A stretch of DNA of 64,000 nucleotides from UBA5195 sp034432755 (GTDB lineage Bacteria; Chloroflexota; Anaerolineae; Anaerolineales; Villigracilaceae). The notes under the pieces are model-generated. The model ran no database searches and was not told the origin of the DNA. It saw only the letters and a program-made list of their open reading frames with translations. This document shows positions 51,536 through 59,737 of this stretch, piece after piece; the stretch's first letter is position 1, and the number at the start of each line of letters is the position of its first letter. The position numbers and the translations under genes were made by a program. The stretch is from positions 4,935 through 68,934 of the forward strand of contig DAOUBQ010000077.1 in the NCBI GenBank assembly GCA_034432755.1, read 5' to 3'.

Positions 51536-52612
51536 TTAGATGTTGTACTGGAGAATGCGGTTGCGGGTTACGTCAATCAAGGCAGCGGTTAAGATAACTG
51601 AGCCTTTGACAATTTCAATCCAGAAAAAGGGGACGTTGAGCAAAGAGAGCGCATTGCCCAGCAGAGAAAGGAACAAGACGCCGAAAAAGGTCCATATCAC
51701 CTTGCCTTTGCCGCCCGATAGGCTGGAGCCGCCGATCACTGCTCCCCCCACGATATCGAGCAGGAAAGGTGCGCCTAGGGTGGGGCGTCCCATTTCCATG
51801 CGCGAGGAGTAGATGATAGATGCGAAGGCGGCACAAAACCCGCTGAACATGTAGGTCAGGATGATGACTTTACGCTCCGGAACGCCTGAAACCACCGATG
51901 CGCGCAGGTTGGTGCCAATGGAATACAACCAGCGCCCAAACATGGTGCGGCTCAAGACAAATTGCGCCATCACCGCCAGGAGGACTGTCATCACCAGCGG
52001 GGTGGAAATCAGTCCCGAATCTGCGCCGATGCTGGTGAAATTTTTAGGCAGGTTGATGATGTTTTCCGATTTGACGAAGTAAATTGCCAACGCGGCAAAG
52101 AACATCTGCGTGACCAGCGTGACCATGAAAGCTGGGATGCGCGCGTAGGCAATAATTGCGCCGTTAATGAAGCCGATAAGCAGCCCGATGAATATCATGG
52201 TGAGCAGGGCTATTGGCACGCCCAGCGGCGTATGCGCCAGGATGGCGCCTTCCTCGAAGAGCAGTTTACCCCAGATGGGGCTTTGACCAAAGACAGCCGG
52301 GTCAACTTTGGCAGCAATCAGTGAAGCGCCAACCACACTGGTAAAAGAGATAATCGCGCCTTGCGATAAATCAATCCCGGCGATAATCAGCACGAAGGTC
52401 TGACCGATAGCAACGGCGAAGAGCGGCCAGGTATTAGAAAACAGATTTGACAGGTTGTATGGACTGGCGATGACCGGAATGAAAGGAATCAGTGCAACGA
52501 AGAGTGTCACGCAAAGATAGAAGATGAAAAATTCCGAGAGGAGCAGCCGCTGTCCAAACTTTTTGAGCGCGCTGTCCAAAGATTTGGGAGAGAAACGAGG
52601 CGTAACGGTCAT
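51536..52612 (-). CDS. Sugar ABC transporter permease (RbsC type), first
   Basis: 358 residues, about ten helices. FVLIIAGIDLSQGAIISFTSV and LLDIVGGAVIGGSSLSGGKGK are RbsC-family blocks; GRWLYSIGTNLRASVVSGVP is the cytoplasmic coupling loop. AAGGA lies 7 nt before the ATG at 52612. The 39 codons open upstream belong to the hairpin region. It stands between the binding protein and ATPase genes. Confidence 0.9.
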   Translation of the reverse strand: MTVTPRFSPKSLDSALKKFGQRLLLSEFFIFYLCVTLFVALIPFIPVIASPYNLSNLFSNTWPLFAVAIGQTFVLIIAGIDLSQGAIISFTSVVGASLIAAKVDPAVFGQSPIWGKLLFEEGAILAHTPLGVPIALLTMIFIGLLIGFINGAIIAYARIPAFMVTLVTQMFFAALAIYFVKSENIINLPKNFTSIGADSGLISTPLVMTVLLAVMAQFVLSRTMFGRWLYSIGTNLRASVVSGVPERKVIILTYMFSGFCAAFASIIYSSRMEMGRPTLGAPFLLDIVGGAVIGGSSLSGGKGKVIWTFFGVLFLSLLGNALSLLNVPFFWIEIVKGSVILTAALIDVTRNRILQYNI

Positions 52613-52650
52613 TCCGTGTCCTTTCCGGGTGAGGGTTGATCTTGGGCATT

Positions 52651-52678
52651 GTGGAGGCGGGCGGCGGCCCGCCCCCAC
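52651..52678 (-). repeat. Hairpin between binding protein and permease genes
   Basis: GTGGaGGCGGGC, loop GGCG, GCCCGCCcCCAC: a 12-bp stem with one mismatch, 21 nt after the binding-protein stop and 38 nt before the permease ATG. No T-run. The position fits a REP-type mRNA stabiliser that raises binding-protein levels relative to the membrane components. Confidence 0.6.
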
Positions 52679-52698
52679 ACAGGAGAAATAAGAAATCT

Positions 52699-53748
52699 CT
52701 ATTTGCCGTGGAACAATTTGCAGCCCCACATATCCAGTTCACGCTGGGACATGTTGCCCTGGGTGAGGGCAAAGCCGGGGTCATCTAACCAGGCGTCGGG
52801 CTGTTTATCGCCCGATTCGATGGCTTTGACAATCGCGTCGAGCAGGGTTTGGGCTTCAAAGTAGAGGTCTTGCACGCCGGTTGCGTTCACATAAGCGTTG
52901 CCGGGCTGCATGAGCGAGCAGGCGGTTTTGTCACCATCCAGGCCGCCCATGATAACGTGGCCTTCCTCGCTAATCTTCTTCCACTTGCCAATCGGCTCCA
53001 GCACGCCCTGGATGGTGGGGTAGAGGAAGTCGGACGATGTGAAGATGAAGTCAATATCGGGGTTGGCGGTCATGGCGGCTTGCAGGCCGTCGCGGGCCAC
53101 ATCGGCATTCCACTTGGTGGCTACTTCCACCGGGGTCTCAAACAAGTCGGGGTACTTGTTGATGACGTTGTAGAAGCCCTGTTTGCGGCCAACGGCGTTC
53201 GGGTCACCCAGGTCGCCGACCATGATGAGCGGCTTCACCTTGCGTCCGAGTTTTTTGGCTTCCTGCGCCATGTACTCGACAGTGGCTTCGGCGATTTTCT
53301 CGTTGTTCGCAACGACGGTCAGGGCATTGCCTTCATCGCTCTGGGGCGGGCGGTTGAAAATGCCAATCGGAATGTTGGCTTTGTTGGCTTCGGCAATCAG
53401 TTTCAGGGCTATCGAACCATCCACCGGGATAACGATAATGCCGTCCACTTTTTGCGCAATGCAGTTCTTGACTTGCTCTAATTGCTTGTTGGCATCTTCT
53501 TGCGAGTTGACTTCGACGACCTTATATCCTCTTACTTTCAGGGTCTCGGTGATGGCCTTGTGCCCGGCCATCCAAAATTCGGTTTCGAGGTCCTGGAAGG
53601 CAAAGCAGATGGTGTACTGTTTTTTGCCGCTTTCGGCAGCAGGTTGGGACTGTTGGGCCGGTTGGGCTGGCTGGGTGGCAGGTGAACAGGCAGCCATCAA
53701 AAAGGCAAAGACGAGCAAAACGGAAAAGATACGAACCAGGGGTTTCAT
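52699..53748 (-). CDS. Sugar-binding lipoprotein of the ABC importer
   Basis: 349 residues. Signal peptide with lipobox LMAAC (Cys 21), a Gln/Pro/Ala spacer, then a type I periplasmic-binding fold of the RbsB family: TICFAFQDLETEFWMAG, GIIVIPVDGSIALKLIAEAN, VGDLGDPNAVGRKQGFYN and PDIDFIFTSSDF. AGGAG precedes the ATG. It is the first gene of the importer operon. The sugar cannot be read from motifs. Confidence 0.92.
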   Translation of the reverse strand: MKPLVRIFSVLLVFAFLMAACSPATQPAQPAQQSQPAAESGKKQYTICFAFQDLETEFWMAGHKAITETLKVRGYKVVEVNSQEDANKQLEQVKNCIAQKVDGIIVIPVDGSIALKLIAEANKANIPIGIFNRPPQSDEGNALTVVANNEKIAEATVEYMAQEAKKLGRKVKPLIMVGDLGDPNAVGRKQGFYNVINKYPDLFETPVEVATKWNADVARDGLQAAMTANPDIDFIFTSSDFLYPTIQGVLEPIGKWKKISEEGHVIMGGLDGDKTACSLMQPGNAYVNATGVQDLYFEAQTLLDAIVKAIESGDKQPDAWLDDPGFALTQGNMSQRELDMWGCKLFHGK

Positions 53749-53947
53749 GTTCTACTCCTTTTTTTTCTAAAAACAAGATTGGTTTGGTAGAATACAGCTG
53801 TTATGGATTTTTCTTCATAACCATCGGGTACAGATTGCCTTGCTCCTTGGCTTGGATGGACAGTCTGTATCCTTTTTCTTTGTTCTTCTCCTTCAAATCT
53901 TTTGCCAATCACCTCCTTCGGGGTCTTTTTCGCCGCTTTTGCCGTTT
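53749..53947 (-). promoter_or_regulatory. Leader region of the importer operon
   Basis: No gene in 199 nt. On the transcribed strand a long imperfect inverted repeat pairs ggatacagactg with caatctgtaccc (about 53826-53873, 23-nt loop), and GTTATG/CATAAC pairs near 53800-53822. No clear promoter hexamers were found, so the importer may be read through from the isomerase, with the hairpin acting as a processing or attenuation site. Confidence 0.35.
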
Positions 53948-55357
53948 TCAACCAACGTGATGGTACACATCCCAGCCGAAATAAGTCTCGAAGGATTCGG
54001 CCAGGATGGTGGCAGAGTGCGAAGCATTCATCGCGCAGTGATGCTCGAAGCCATTCTTGCAGATGTATTTCATCATTGTTTGTAAGCCGCGAACGTGGAC
54101 TACGGCCCGGGCGCCAAAGGTATCGAGTGGGTCATCGGTGAACATGCCCTCGCCAACATAGGTGCGGATAAGACCCTGGTTATCATCGGTGCTGATGCGC
54201 GCAAAGGTCAGCGGCCCAGCGGGAACGCGCCCGGCCACCGCACCGTAGGTGTTTTCGGCGCCGAGGGTGGTCGCCAGGATTTCAGCGTTCTTGATTTCTA
54301 TGCCCGGCAGAAAACTCTTGGCCCAGTTGCCGCAGTGAAACAGAACGCATTTATCGGGATCGCCGCCGTAGTTGTTGTTCCAATCTACCAGCGCGCTGGG
54401 CGAGCCAGAAGCCAGTTGCAGAGCGTACATGGAAGCCACGCCAGTAATATCCACCTCGCAGGCCGAGGGCATTAACTGTTCGCTCATCATGCTCATCAAC
54501 GTACAGACGTTGATGTGATAATTTTGCTGGAGCGAAGTCCAGCACTGAATGGCGCTGGCGGTCAGGTCGTATTCTTTCATCCAATCGTCAATCACCAGGC
54601 CGAGCTTTGCCATGCGAACCAGGGCTGGCGAGGGGACCGAATCGTGTTTGGCATAGCCTTTGATGGCGGCCAGTTTGTCTTTCACGCGCTTATCATCATC
54701 TGATAATTTGCTGGCGTTGCCCAAAATTTCGGAGAAATCTACTGTGACGACGCTCATGCCGTAGTTCTGGAGCATTTTTTCACTGAAACGCATGGTGTTA
54801 AAGTTCCCCGGACGCGCGCCGATGGCGCCAAAGCGGGCATTCTTCAGCCCTTTGACTACGCGGCAGACGCCGACAAAGCGCGCCAGGTCGGCGTGGAAAC
54901 TTTCGCTGAGCGGATGAACCGTGTGTAAGTCGGTCAGGGTGTAGGCATAGCCGTATTGGCGCAGGTCGTTACAGACCGAAATTTTTCCACAGAACCCATC
55001 GCGGCGGCGTTCCACCGTCAATTGGTTCAGGTCATCAGGATAGGCCTGAATAAGAATGGGGACATTCAGCCCGGAGAGTTTGACGGTATCGGCCACCCCC
55101 TTTTCGTCACCAAAATTGGGCAGCACAACCAGAATACCGTCTATTCGGTCAGCATGCTTTTTGAATAGTTCAGCGCAGATTTTGGCGTGTGTCCAGGTTT
55201 CCACGCCGCCCAGTTTGGTGGCGTGTCCCTCCAAGATGACCGGCTCAATGTCCATTTGTTTAAATAGGGCTAGGATGTCGGCGCGCGCTTCGGTCACGAG
55301 CCGGTCGGGGAAGAAATCGCGGTTGCCGATGAGAACGGCCAGGGTTACTTTCGACAT
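53948..55357 (-). CDS. L-fucose/L-arabinose-isomerase family protein
   Basis: 469 residues. The C-terminal half carries the sugar-isomerase site: LMSMMSEQLMPSACEVDITG, with the Glu pair as metal and base residues, followed by VDWNNNYGGDPDKCVLFHCG (Asp and His). The N-terminal Rossmann-like part has GILVVLPNFGDEKGV. Such enzymes turn an aldose into the 2-ketose; FucI itself also accepts D-arabinose. Good AAAGGAG site. It stands 21 nt after the SAF oxidoreductase and 200 nt before the importer. Confidence 0.85.
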   Translation of the reverse strand: MSKVTLAVLIGNRDFFPDRLVTEARADILALFKQMDIEPVILEGHATKLGGVETWTHAKICAELFKKHADRIDGILVVLPNFGDEKGVADTVKLSGLNVPILIQAYPDDLNQLTVERRRDGFCGKISVCNDLRQYGYAYTLTDLHTVHPLSESFHADLARFVGVCRVVKGLKNARFGAIGARPGNFNTMRFSEKMLQNYGMSVVTVDFSEILGNASKLSDDDKRVKDKLAAIKGYAKHDSVPSPALVRMAKLGLVIDDWMKEYDLTASAIQCWTSLQQNYHINVCTLMSMMSEQLMPSACEVDITGVASMYALQLASGSPSALVDWNNNYGGDPDKCVLFHCGNWAKSFLPGIEIKNAEILATTLGAENTYGAVAGRVPAGPLTFARISTDDNQGLIRTYVGEGMFTDDPLDTFGARAVVHVRGLQTMMKYICKNGFEHHCAMNASHSATILAESFETYFGWDVYHHVG

Positions 55358-55378
55358 TTCTCTTTCTCCTTTTGTTAT

Positions 55379-56725
55379 TTAATCGTTCGCCAGGGCATCT
55401 ACTGCCTCGAGCAATTGGGCCTCGCTGTGTTTGCCCTCAAACCACTGCTCTTGCAATTGGCGCAGGCAGTAGACGGTGGATGGCTGAATTTCAACATCGG
55501 CGCAAGTGATGGGCGCATCCATTTTCACCGTGCGTAGGACTTTAGCGCCCTTGGCCAGGCCAATTGGCAACAGGCATTCGGCTTTGGCGTTTTTGTAGGT
55601 ATCAATCAGGCTGTAATAAGTTGTGCCGCCGATGGCATCGAGTGTATCGCCGGGCTGCAAGTCGTGTTTGGCAACCGCAAAGACTTCCGAAACCAGGCGG
55701 TTGAGCGGCACCATGTTCGATTGTTTGCGAATGCCCAACATGGCGCAGGTGAGCGGGACTTCGATGCTGCACAGGTGGAAGGGGCGAAAGAGGGTGTAGT
55801 AAGGGCCGTTGCCCATATCACGCAGGACCATCGCTTCGCGCAGACGCGGGTGGTCGGTGCGCACCACCAGGAACACGCCGGGGGCTACCCGTCCAATGCC
55901 ATAATCTACCACGCCCATTCGGTTCAGAATGCCGCCATCTTCTTTGAGGGCAAATGTATGTTGCAGGTGGTCACGGTCGGTGTTTGGGCCGTGCATGCCG
56001 CGCACATCAGGGACGAGACCGGTGGCGTTGGAGACGGCAGCCATCTCAATCATCGTTTTAGAGCCATCCACAAATTCAACCAGCATGTTGGGACTCAGGC
56101 CGCGTCGGGCGGCTTCTTTTTGGATGGCCGGGTCGGCGGGGGAGGCGTGTCGGTCGAGCGGATTGTTCTTGCCTTTTCCGGCGACGACGACCGTAAAACC
56201 CATTGCCATCGCCAGGTCGTAGAGTTCTTTGCAGGCGGCAGGTTCGTCACCAGCGGCCAGGGCATAGAGAACCCCTTTTTGGCGGGCGTACCAATGCAAA
56301 ATGGGGCCAACGGTGATGTCGGTCTCTACGTTCATCATCGCTAAATCTTGCCCGGCGCGGGCGGCGCGCAGGGCGGCGCGCGCGCCAATTTCGGGGACCC
56401 CGGTGGCTTCGAGCATGACCTGAACCGTCTTCATGCCGGTCACAACGCGATAATCACGGGCTGCCACCAATTTGCCGGCGGCAACTGCTTCATCGGCCTG
56501 GGCCGAAGTATCTACAATCGCCACATCACCGGGGATTTGGGCAATTTTATAAGCAGAGATGGCGCGTTCGATGTCAATATCGGCTGTCACCACCACCCGC
56601 ACGCCCTTCATCATCTTTGTTGTCGCTACGACGTCGGTGCCCATCTGCCCGGCACCCACCAGACCAATCTGCACCGGGTTGCCGGCGGCTTCACGTTGTT
56701 CGAGTTCTTCGTTGAGTCCAATCAT
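55379..56725 (-). CDS. NAD(P)-dependent oxidoreductase with SAF domain (DXR-like/DRL type)
   Basis: 448 residues. N-terminal Rossmann domain with IGLVGAGQMGTDVVATTKMM; central catalytic part with MNVETDITVGPILHWYARQK and VEFVDGSKTMIEMAAVSNATG, homoserine-dehydrogenase-like; C-terminal SAF domain (about 355-440). This family includes Brucella DRL (a DXR-like reductoisomerase) and sugar-acid oxidoisomerases. An oxidation or reduction with rearrangement on a sugar or sugar phosphate is possible. AAGGA precedes the ATG. Confidence 0.8.
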   Translation of the reverse strand: MIGLNEELEQREAAGNPVQIGLVGAGQMGTDVVATTKMMKGVRVVVTADIDIERAISAYKIAQIPGDVAIVDTSAQADEAVAAGKLVAARDYRVVTGMKTVQVMLEATGVPEIGARAALRAARAGQDLAMMNVETDITVGPILHWYARQKGVLYALAAGDEPAACKELYDLAMAMGFTVVVAGKGKNNPLDRHASPADPAIQKEAARRGLSPNMLVEFVDGSKTMIEMAAVSNATGLVPDVRGMHGPNTDRDHLQHTFALKEDGGILNRMGVVDYGIGRVAPGVFLVVRTDHPRLREAMVLRDMGNGPYYTLFRPFHLCSIEVPLTCAMLGIRKQSNMVPLNRLVSEVFAVAKHDLQPGDTLDAIGGTTYYSLIDTYKNAKAECLLPIGLAKGAKVLRTVKMDAPITCADVEIQPSTVYCLRQLQEQWFEGKHSEAQLLEAVDALAND

Positions 56726-56741
56726 GGTGTTTTATCCTTCT

Positions 56742-57794
56742 TTACTTGCTTCGTTCCATTGTAACCATCACCTTGAGCGCTTCGCCGCTGGCGGCCTTCT
56801 CGAACGCCTGGGCTGCCTGCGCAAGCGGAAAGGTGTGGGTGATGATTTTTTCACTGTCAATCAGCCCGCGCCGGATGGTCTCCAACGCCAGGGCGTGATA
56901 GGTGGGGTGATACGAGAATGTGCCAATCACGTGCAGTTCGTCATAGTGAATGCGATTGCCGTTCAGGGTGGTTTGGGGATTGGCTTTGGGCAGGCCGCCG
57001 AACAGGACCACCGTGCCGCGCTTGCGGACAAGTTCCACCGCCTGGGCATGCGTGGCAGCCACCGGGTTGGCACAGATGGCCGTCTCAGCGCCGCGCCCGC
57101 CTGTGGCTCGGCGTATTTCAGCCACCACGTCCTGGCTGGAGGGGTCAAGAACGAGTTCCGGGCCAAAGCGTTCGGCAATTTGGCGGCGGACGGCACTCGG
57201 CTCGGAAAGAATGACACGCGCCCCACGCGCCCGCGCCACGGCCATGTGCAGACAACCAATCGGCCCGGCGCCCATCACCACCACCGTATCGCCCAGGGTG
57301 GTGCGTGCTTGCTCATGCGCGGCTAGCACTGAGCTGAGCGGCTCGGCCAGGGCGGCTTGCGGGTAAGTCAGCTCATCGGGGGCGCGATGAACAATTCCGT
57401 TGCGCAGCACTTCGCCGTTTAGGGCCAGCACTTCGGCAAAGCCGCCGTTCCAGCCGGGGGTAATGCCAATCAACCGCAGGGTGTCGCACAGGTTGTACAG
57501 GCCGTGTTCACAGTAGTAACACGTTCCACAGTGGACATCCGGTGCAACGGCCAGGTGGTCGCCTGCCTGATAGCCGGTCACTTGCGGCCCAACAGCCAGC
57601 ACCTCGCCGGAGATTTCATGCCCGGCAATCAGGGCTTCACTGCCCTGGGCCGGGCCTTCGCGCCAGCGGCGCAGGTCTGAACCGCATACCCCACAGGCTT
57701 TGACGGCCAGGAGCAGGCCATCGGCAGGCATGGAGGGGGCAGGCGTTTCACGCACTTCAATTTGCGTGGGAGCGGTAATATAAGCGGCTTGCAT
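56742..57794 (-). CDS. Zinc-dependent alcohol dehydrogenase (sorbitol-dehydrogenase group)
   Basis: 350 residues of the MDR family. Catalytic zinc: Cys in KACGVCGSDLRRW and GHEISGEVLAVG; structural zinc: four Cys in VHCGTCYYCEHGLYNLC. NAD binding: VVMGAGPIGCLHMAVARARG. Polyol or sugar substrate likely from context. GAAAGGA precedes the ATG. It starts 2 nt after the SIS gene stop, so they are tightly coupled. Confidence 0.9.
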   Translation of the reverse strand: MQAAYITAPTQIEVRETPAPSMPADGLLLAVKACGVCGSDLRRWREGPAQGSEALIAGHEISGEVLAVGPQVTGYQAGDHLAVAPDVHCGTCYYCEHGLYNLCDTLRLIGITPGWNGGFAEVLALNGEVLRNGIVHRAPDELTYPQAALAEPLSSVLAAHEQARTTLGDTVVVMGAGPIGCLHMAVARARGARVILSEPSAVRRQIAERFGPELVLDPSSQDVVAEIRRATGGRGAETAICANPVAATHAQAVELVRKRGTVVLFGGLPKANPQTTLNGNRIHYDELHVIGTFSYHPTYHALALETIRRGLIDSEKIITHTFPLAQAAQAFEKAASGEALKVMVTMERSK

Positions 57795-57796
57795 GA

Positions 57797-58399
57797 CTAA
57801 AAAATTCCTTTCAGTTTCTTCCCGACTGCGCCGCCGGGGTGGTTTTCACCGAATTGTTCGAGGCTGTAGCCGCGCAGTTGTAGCAAGGCAACGCAGATGA
57901 CATCACACAAGGCGGAATTGAACAGGGAACTACCGGTCGCCACCATGCCAAAGGGGTCTACGTCTTCTGGGGCTTTGACTTTCAGCACCAGGTCGGCGCT
58001 TTGCGCCAGGGTGGATTGGGCGTTTTCGGTGATGGCAATCACCGTCGCGCCGCGTTTTTTGGCCACCCCGGCCAGGTAACACACCTCGGCAGTCTCGCCG
58101 CCTTTTGAAAGCCCAATCCAGACATCCCTGTCGCGCACCGCCCCAGCCGCGCCGTGCTGGCTATCGCCGGGGTGCAGGAAGAAAGCCGGCGTGCCAACGC
58201 ACGAGAGCAGATGGGCAAAACGCAGGGCAACCGCGTGCGAAGTGCCAGAGCCAGAGACGATGATATGCCCCTGGCAGTTCAACAGGATTTCCACAGTCTT
58301 CGGTAGAGAGGGGCCAAGTTGTTCGGCCAGGCTGGAGAGCGCGCGCTGTTCCGTTGCAAGAACATTGGCAGCCAGGTCTAAAATTTGTTGTTGAGTCAT
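57797..58399 (-). CDS. SIS-domain sugar-phosphate isomerase (KdsD/GutQ-like, no CBS)
   Basis: 200 residues, SIS fold alone. IIVSGSGTSHAVALRFAHLL and IGLSKGGETAEVCYLAG are the sugar-phosphate sites; ENHPGGAVGKKL near the C-terminus matches arabinose-5-phosphate isomerases (His of HPGG). The usual GMGKSG is here GSGTSH, so the conserved Lys is missing and the substrate may differ. CBS domains normal for KdsD are absent. AAGGAG precedes the ATG at 58399. Confidence 0.82.
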   Translation of the reverse strand: MTQQQILDLAANVLATEQRALSSLAEQLGPSLPKTVEILLNCQGHIIVSGSGTSHAVALRFAHLLSCVGTPAFFLHPGDSQHGAAGAVRDRDVWIGLSKGGETAEVCYLAGVAKKRGATVIAITENAQSTLAQSADLVLKVKAPEDVDPFGMVATGSSLFNSALCDVICVALLQLRGYSLEQFGENHPGGAVGKKLKGIF

Positions 58400-58430
58400 G
58401 GTTCTCCTTGATAAAACGAATGATTTCAAG

Positions 58431-59387
58431 TCATTGTAGCAACTGTTCGGCTGTCAGAGAGTCGGTAATCAGCACATGCAGCAGGTTGCCGCGCAACGCA
58501 GCCTGGATAGCTTGAAATTTCTGCGGCCCGCCGGCCACACCGATCACCCGCTGCGCCTGTTTCAATTGTTGGAGCGTAATGCCAACCACGCGCCGGTCAA
58601 TTTCTGATTTCACGGGCAAGCCGTTCTCATCGAAAAAGCGCAAGGCAATATCACCCACTGCGCCTCGCTCGCGCAAGAGTGCCAGTTCATCGGCAGAAAG
58701 AATAGAACCAATGCGCATGAGAACCGAGTCGGAGGTGGGCGCGCCAATGCCCACAAATGCCAAATCTAACTTCTCGAAAAGCGCAACAGCCCGTTGGACA
58801 TTGGCATCAGCAAGCAGGACATCGCGCGCTTGGGGCGTAGGGACAATCCCCGGCGCGGGGAGCAAGACTGGCTGCGCATGGAGCGCCCGCGCCAGGCGGT
58901 GGCACAATTCGGTGGCATGGACTTCTGCTTCGGGACGTCCTAACCCGCCGATGATTTGCAACACCTTACCGGAAAACCCTGTCAGCGGACGAACCGCAGC
59001 CACCATGCTGTTCAGGGTTGCGCCCCACGAAATGCCCAGCGTGTTAAACCCGTTGAGGGAACGTTCCAGATAGCCTGCCGCCGCAATTCCCAAGCCTCGT
59101 TGAATGTTTACGGGAGAATCTTCGGTATGGCTTTCGACCACCAGCGCTTCTTGCAAGCCAAATTGCCGTTCCAGCCGGGTTTCCAGATCGGAAAAAAGAT
59201 GCTTTGGCGTCAACACGGAAATTTGGATGATGCCTGCTTCGCGCGCCTGCTGCAACAATCGGGAAATTTTAGACCGCGAAAGATTGAGCCGAGCAAGGAT
59301 TTCCTCTTGCGACAACCCATCCTCGTAATACAACTTACTGACCTTAACCAACAAGCGGGTTTCATCGAGAGGGGAGAGTTTCTTCAT
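58431..59387 (-). CDS. SorC-family sugar-responsive transcriptional regulator (proximal)
   Basis: 318 residues. HTH: KVSKLYYEDGLSQEEILARL with SRSKISRLLQQAREAGII. Ligand domain: GISWGATLNSMVAAVRP, IGGLGRPEAEVHATELC, VGVAGGPQKFQAIQAALRG. It heads the catabolic operon. The open frame extends 26 codons upstream with further ATGs, but 59387 is preferred because the upstream part is AT-rich and contains a palindrome. Close paralogue of the regulator at 44661. Confidence 0.88.
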   Translation of the reverse strand: MKKLSPLDETRLLVKVSKLYYEDGLSQEEILARLNLSRSKISRLLQQAREAGIIQISVLTPKHLFSDLETRLERQFGLQEALVVESHTEDSPVNIQRGLGIAAAGYLERSLNGFNTLGISWGATLNSMVAAVRPLTGFSGKVLQIIGGLGRPEAEVHATELCHRLARALHAQPVLLPAPGIVPTPQARDVLLADANVQRAVALFEKLDLAFVGIGAPTSDSVLMRIGSILSADELALLRERGAVGDIALRFFDENGLPVKSEIDRRVVGITLQQLKQAQRVIGVAGGPQKFQAIQAALRGNLLHVLITDSLTAEQLLQ

Positions 59388-59737
59388 GAGACTCTTTTTT
59401 GAAAAATTTTTCATAAACGAAATTATTTTCATTTCAATAATAGCATTTTTGAGAACGAGAGTCAAGTCATATTCAGAGGGTGACGTTTGTCATAATTTGG
59501 CGGGGCTGCCAGAAGGCTGAGCAGACCCGGCTGCTTGGCGCGGTAAAGAGTGGCAAGACTGGTAAAATAGACTTGGCGCCTTCTTTTCCCCGGAGAATCT
59601 CAATGATCAGACCGCAACCCAACCGCTGCCATGCCCTGTTGGAATTACACGGGTTCTGGCCGGTTTTGTGCAGGCCGGCTGTTTATCGCACCCATGGCTG
59701 TACCGGTCAATCTCTATGGCGCGGGTGGTGATTGGTG
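59388..59737. promoter_or_regulatory. Divergent promoter region of the SorC regulator and rlmB, with palindrome
   Basis: 350 bp without a supported gene. TGAAAAATTTTTCA (59400-59413) is a perfect 14-bp palindrome 13-26 nt before the regulator ATG, a good autoregulatory operator candidate. ATTATT...AATAAT pairs at about 59423-59442. The rest, toward rlmB, has GC-rich non-coding sequence; GGTAAAAT (about 59561-59568) is a weak -10 for rlmB. Confidence 0.45.

Noticed and set aside
57797..58399. 6-phospho-3-hexuloisomerase (formaldehyde fixation) for the SIS gene
   Set aside because: The ENHPGGAVGKKL end and the SIS spacing fit KdsD/GutQ better, and no hexulose-phosphate synthase is present; the RPE-like protein has Rpe metal ligands.
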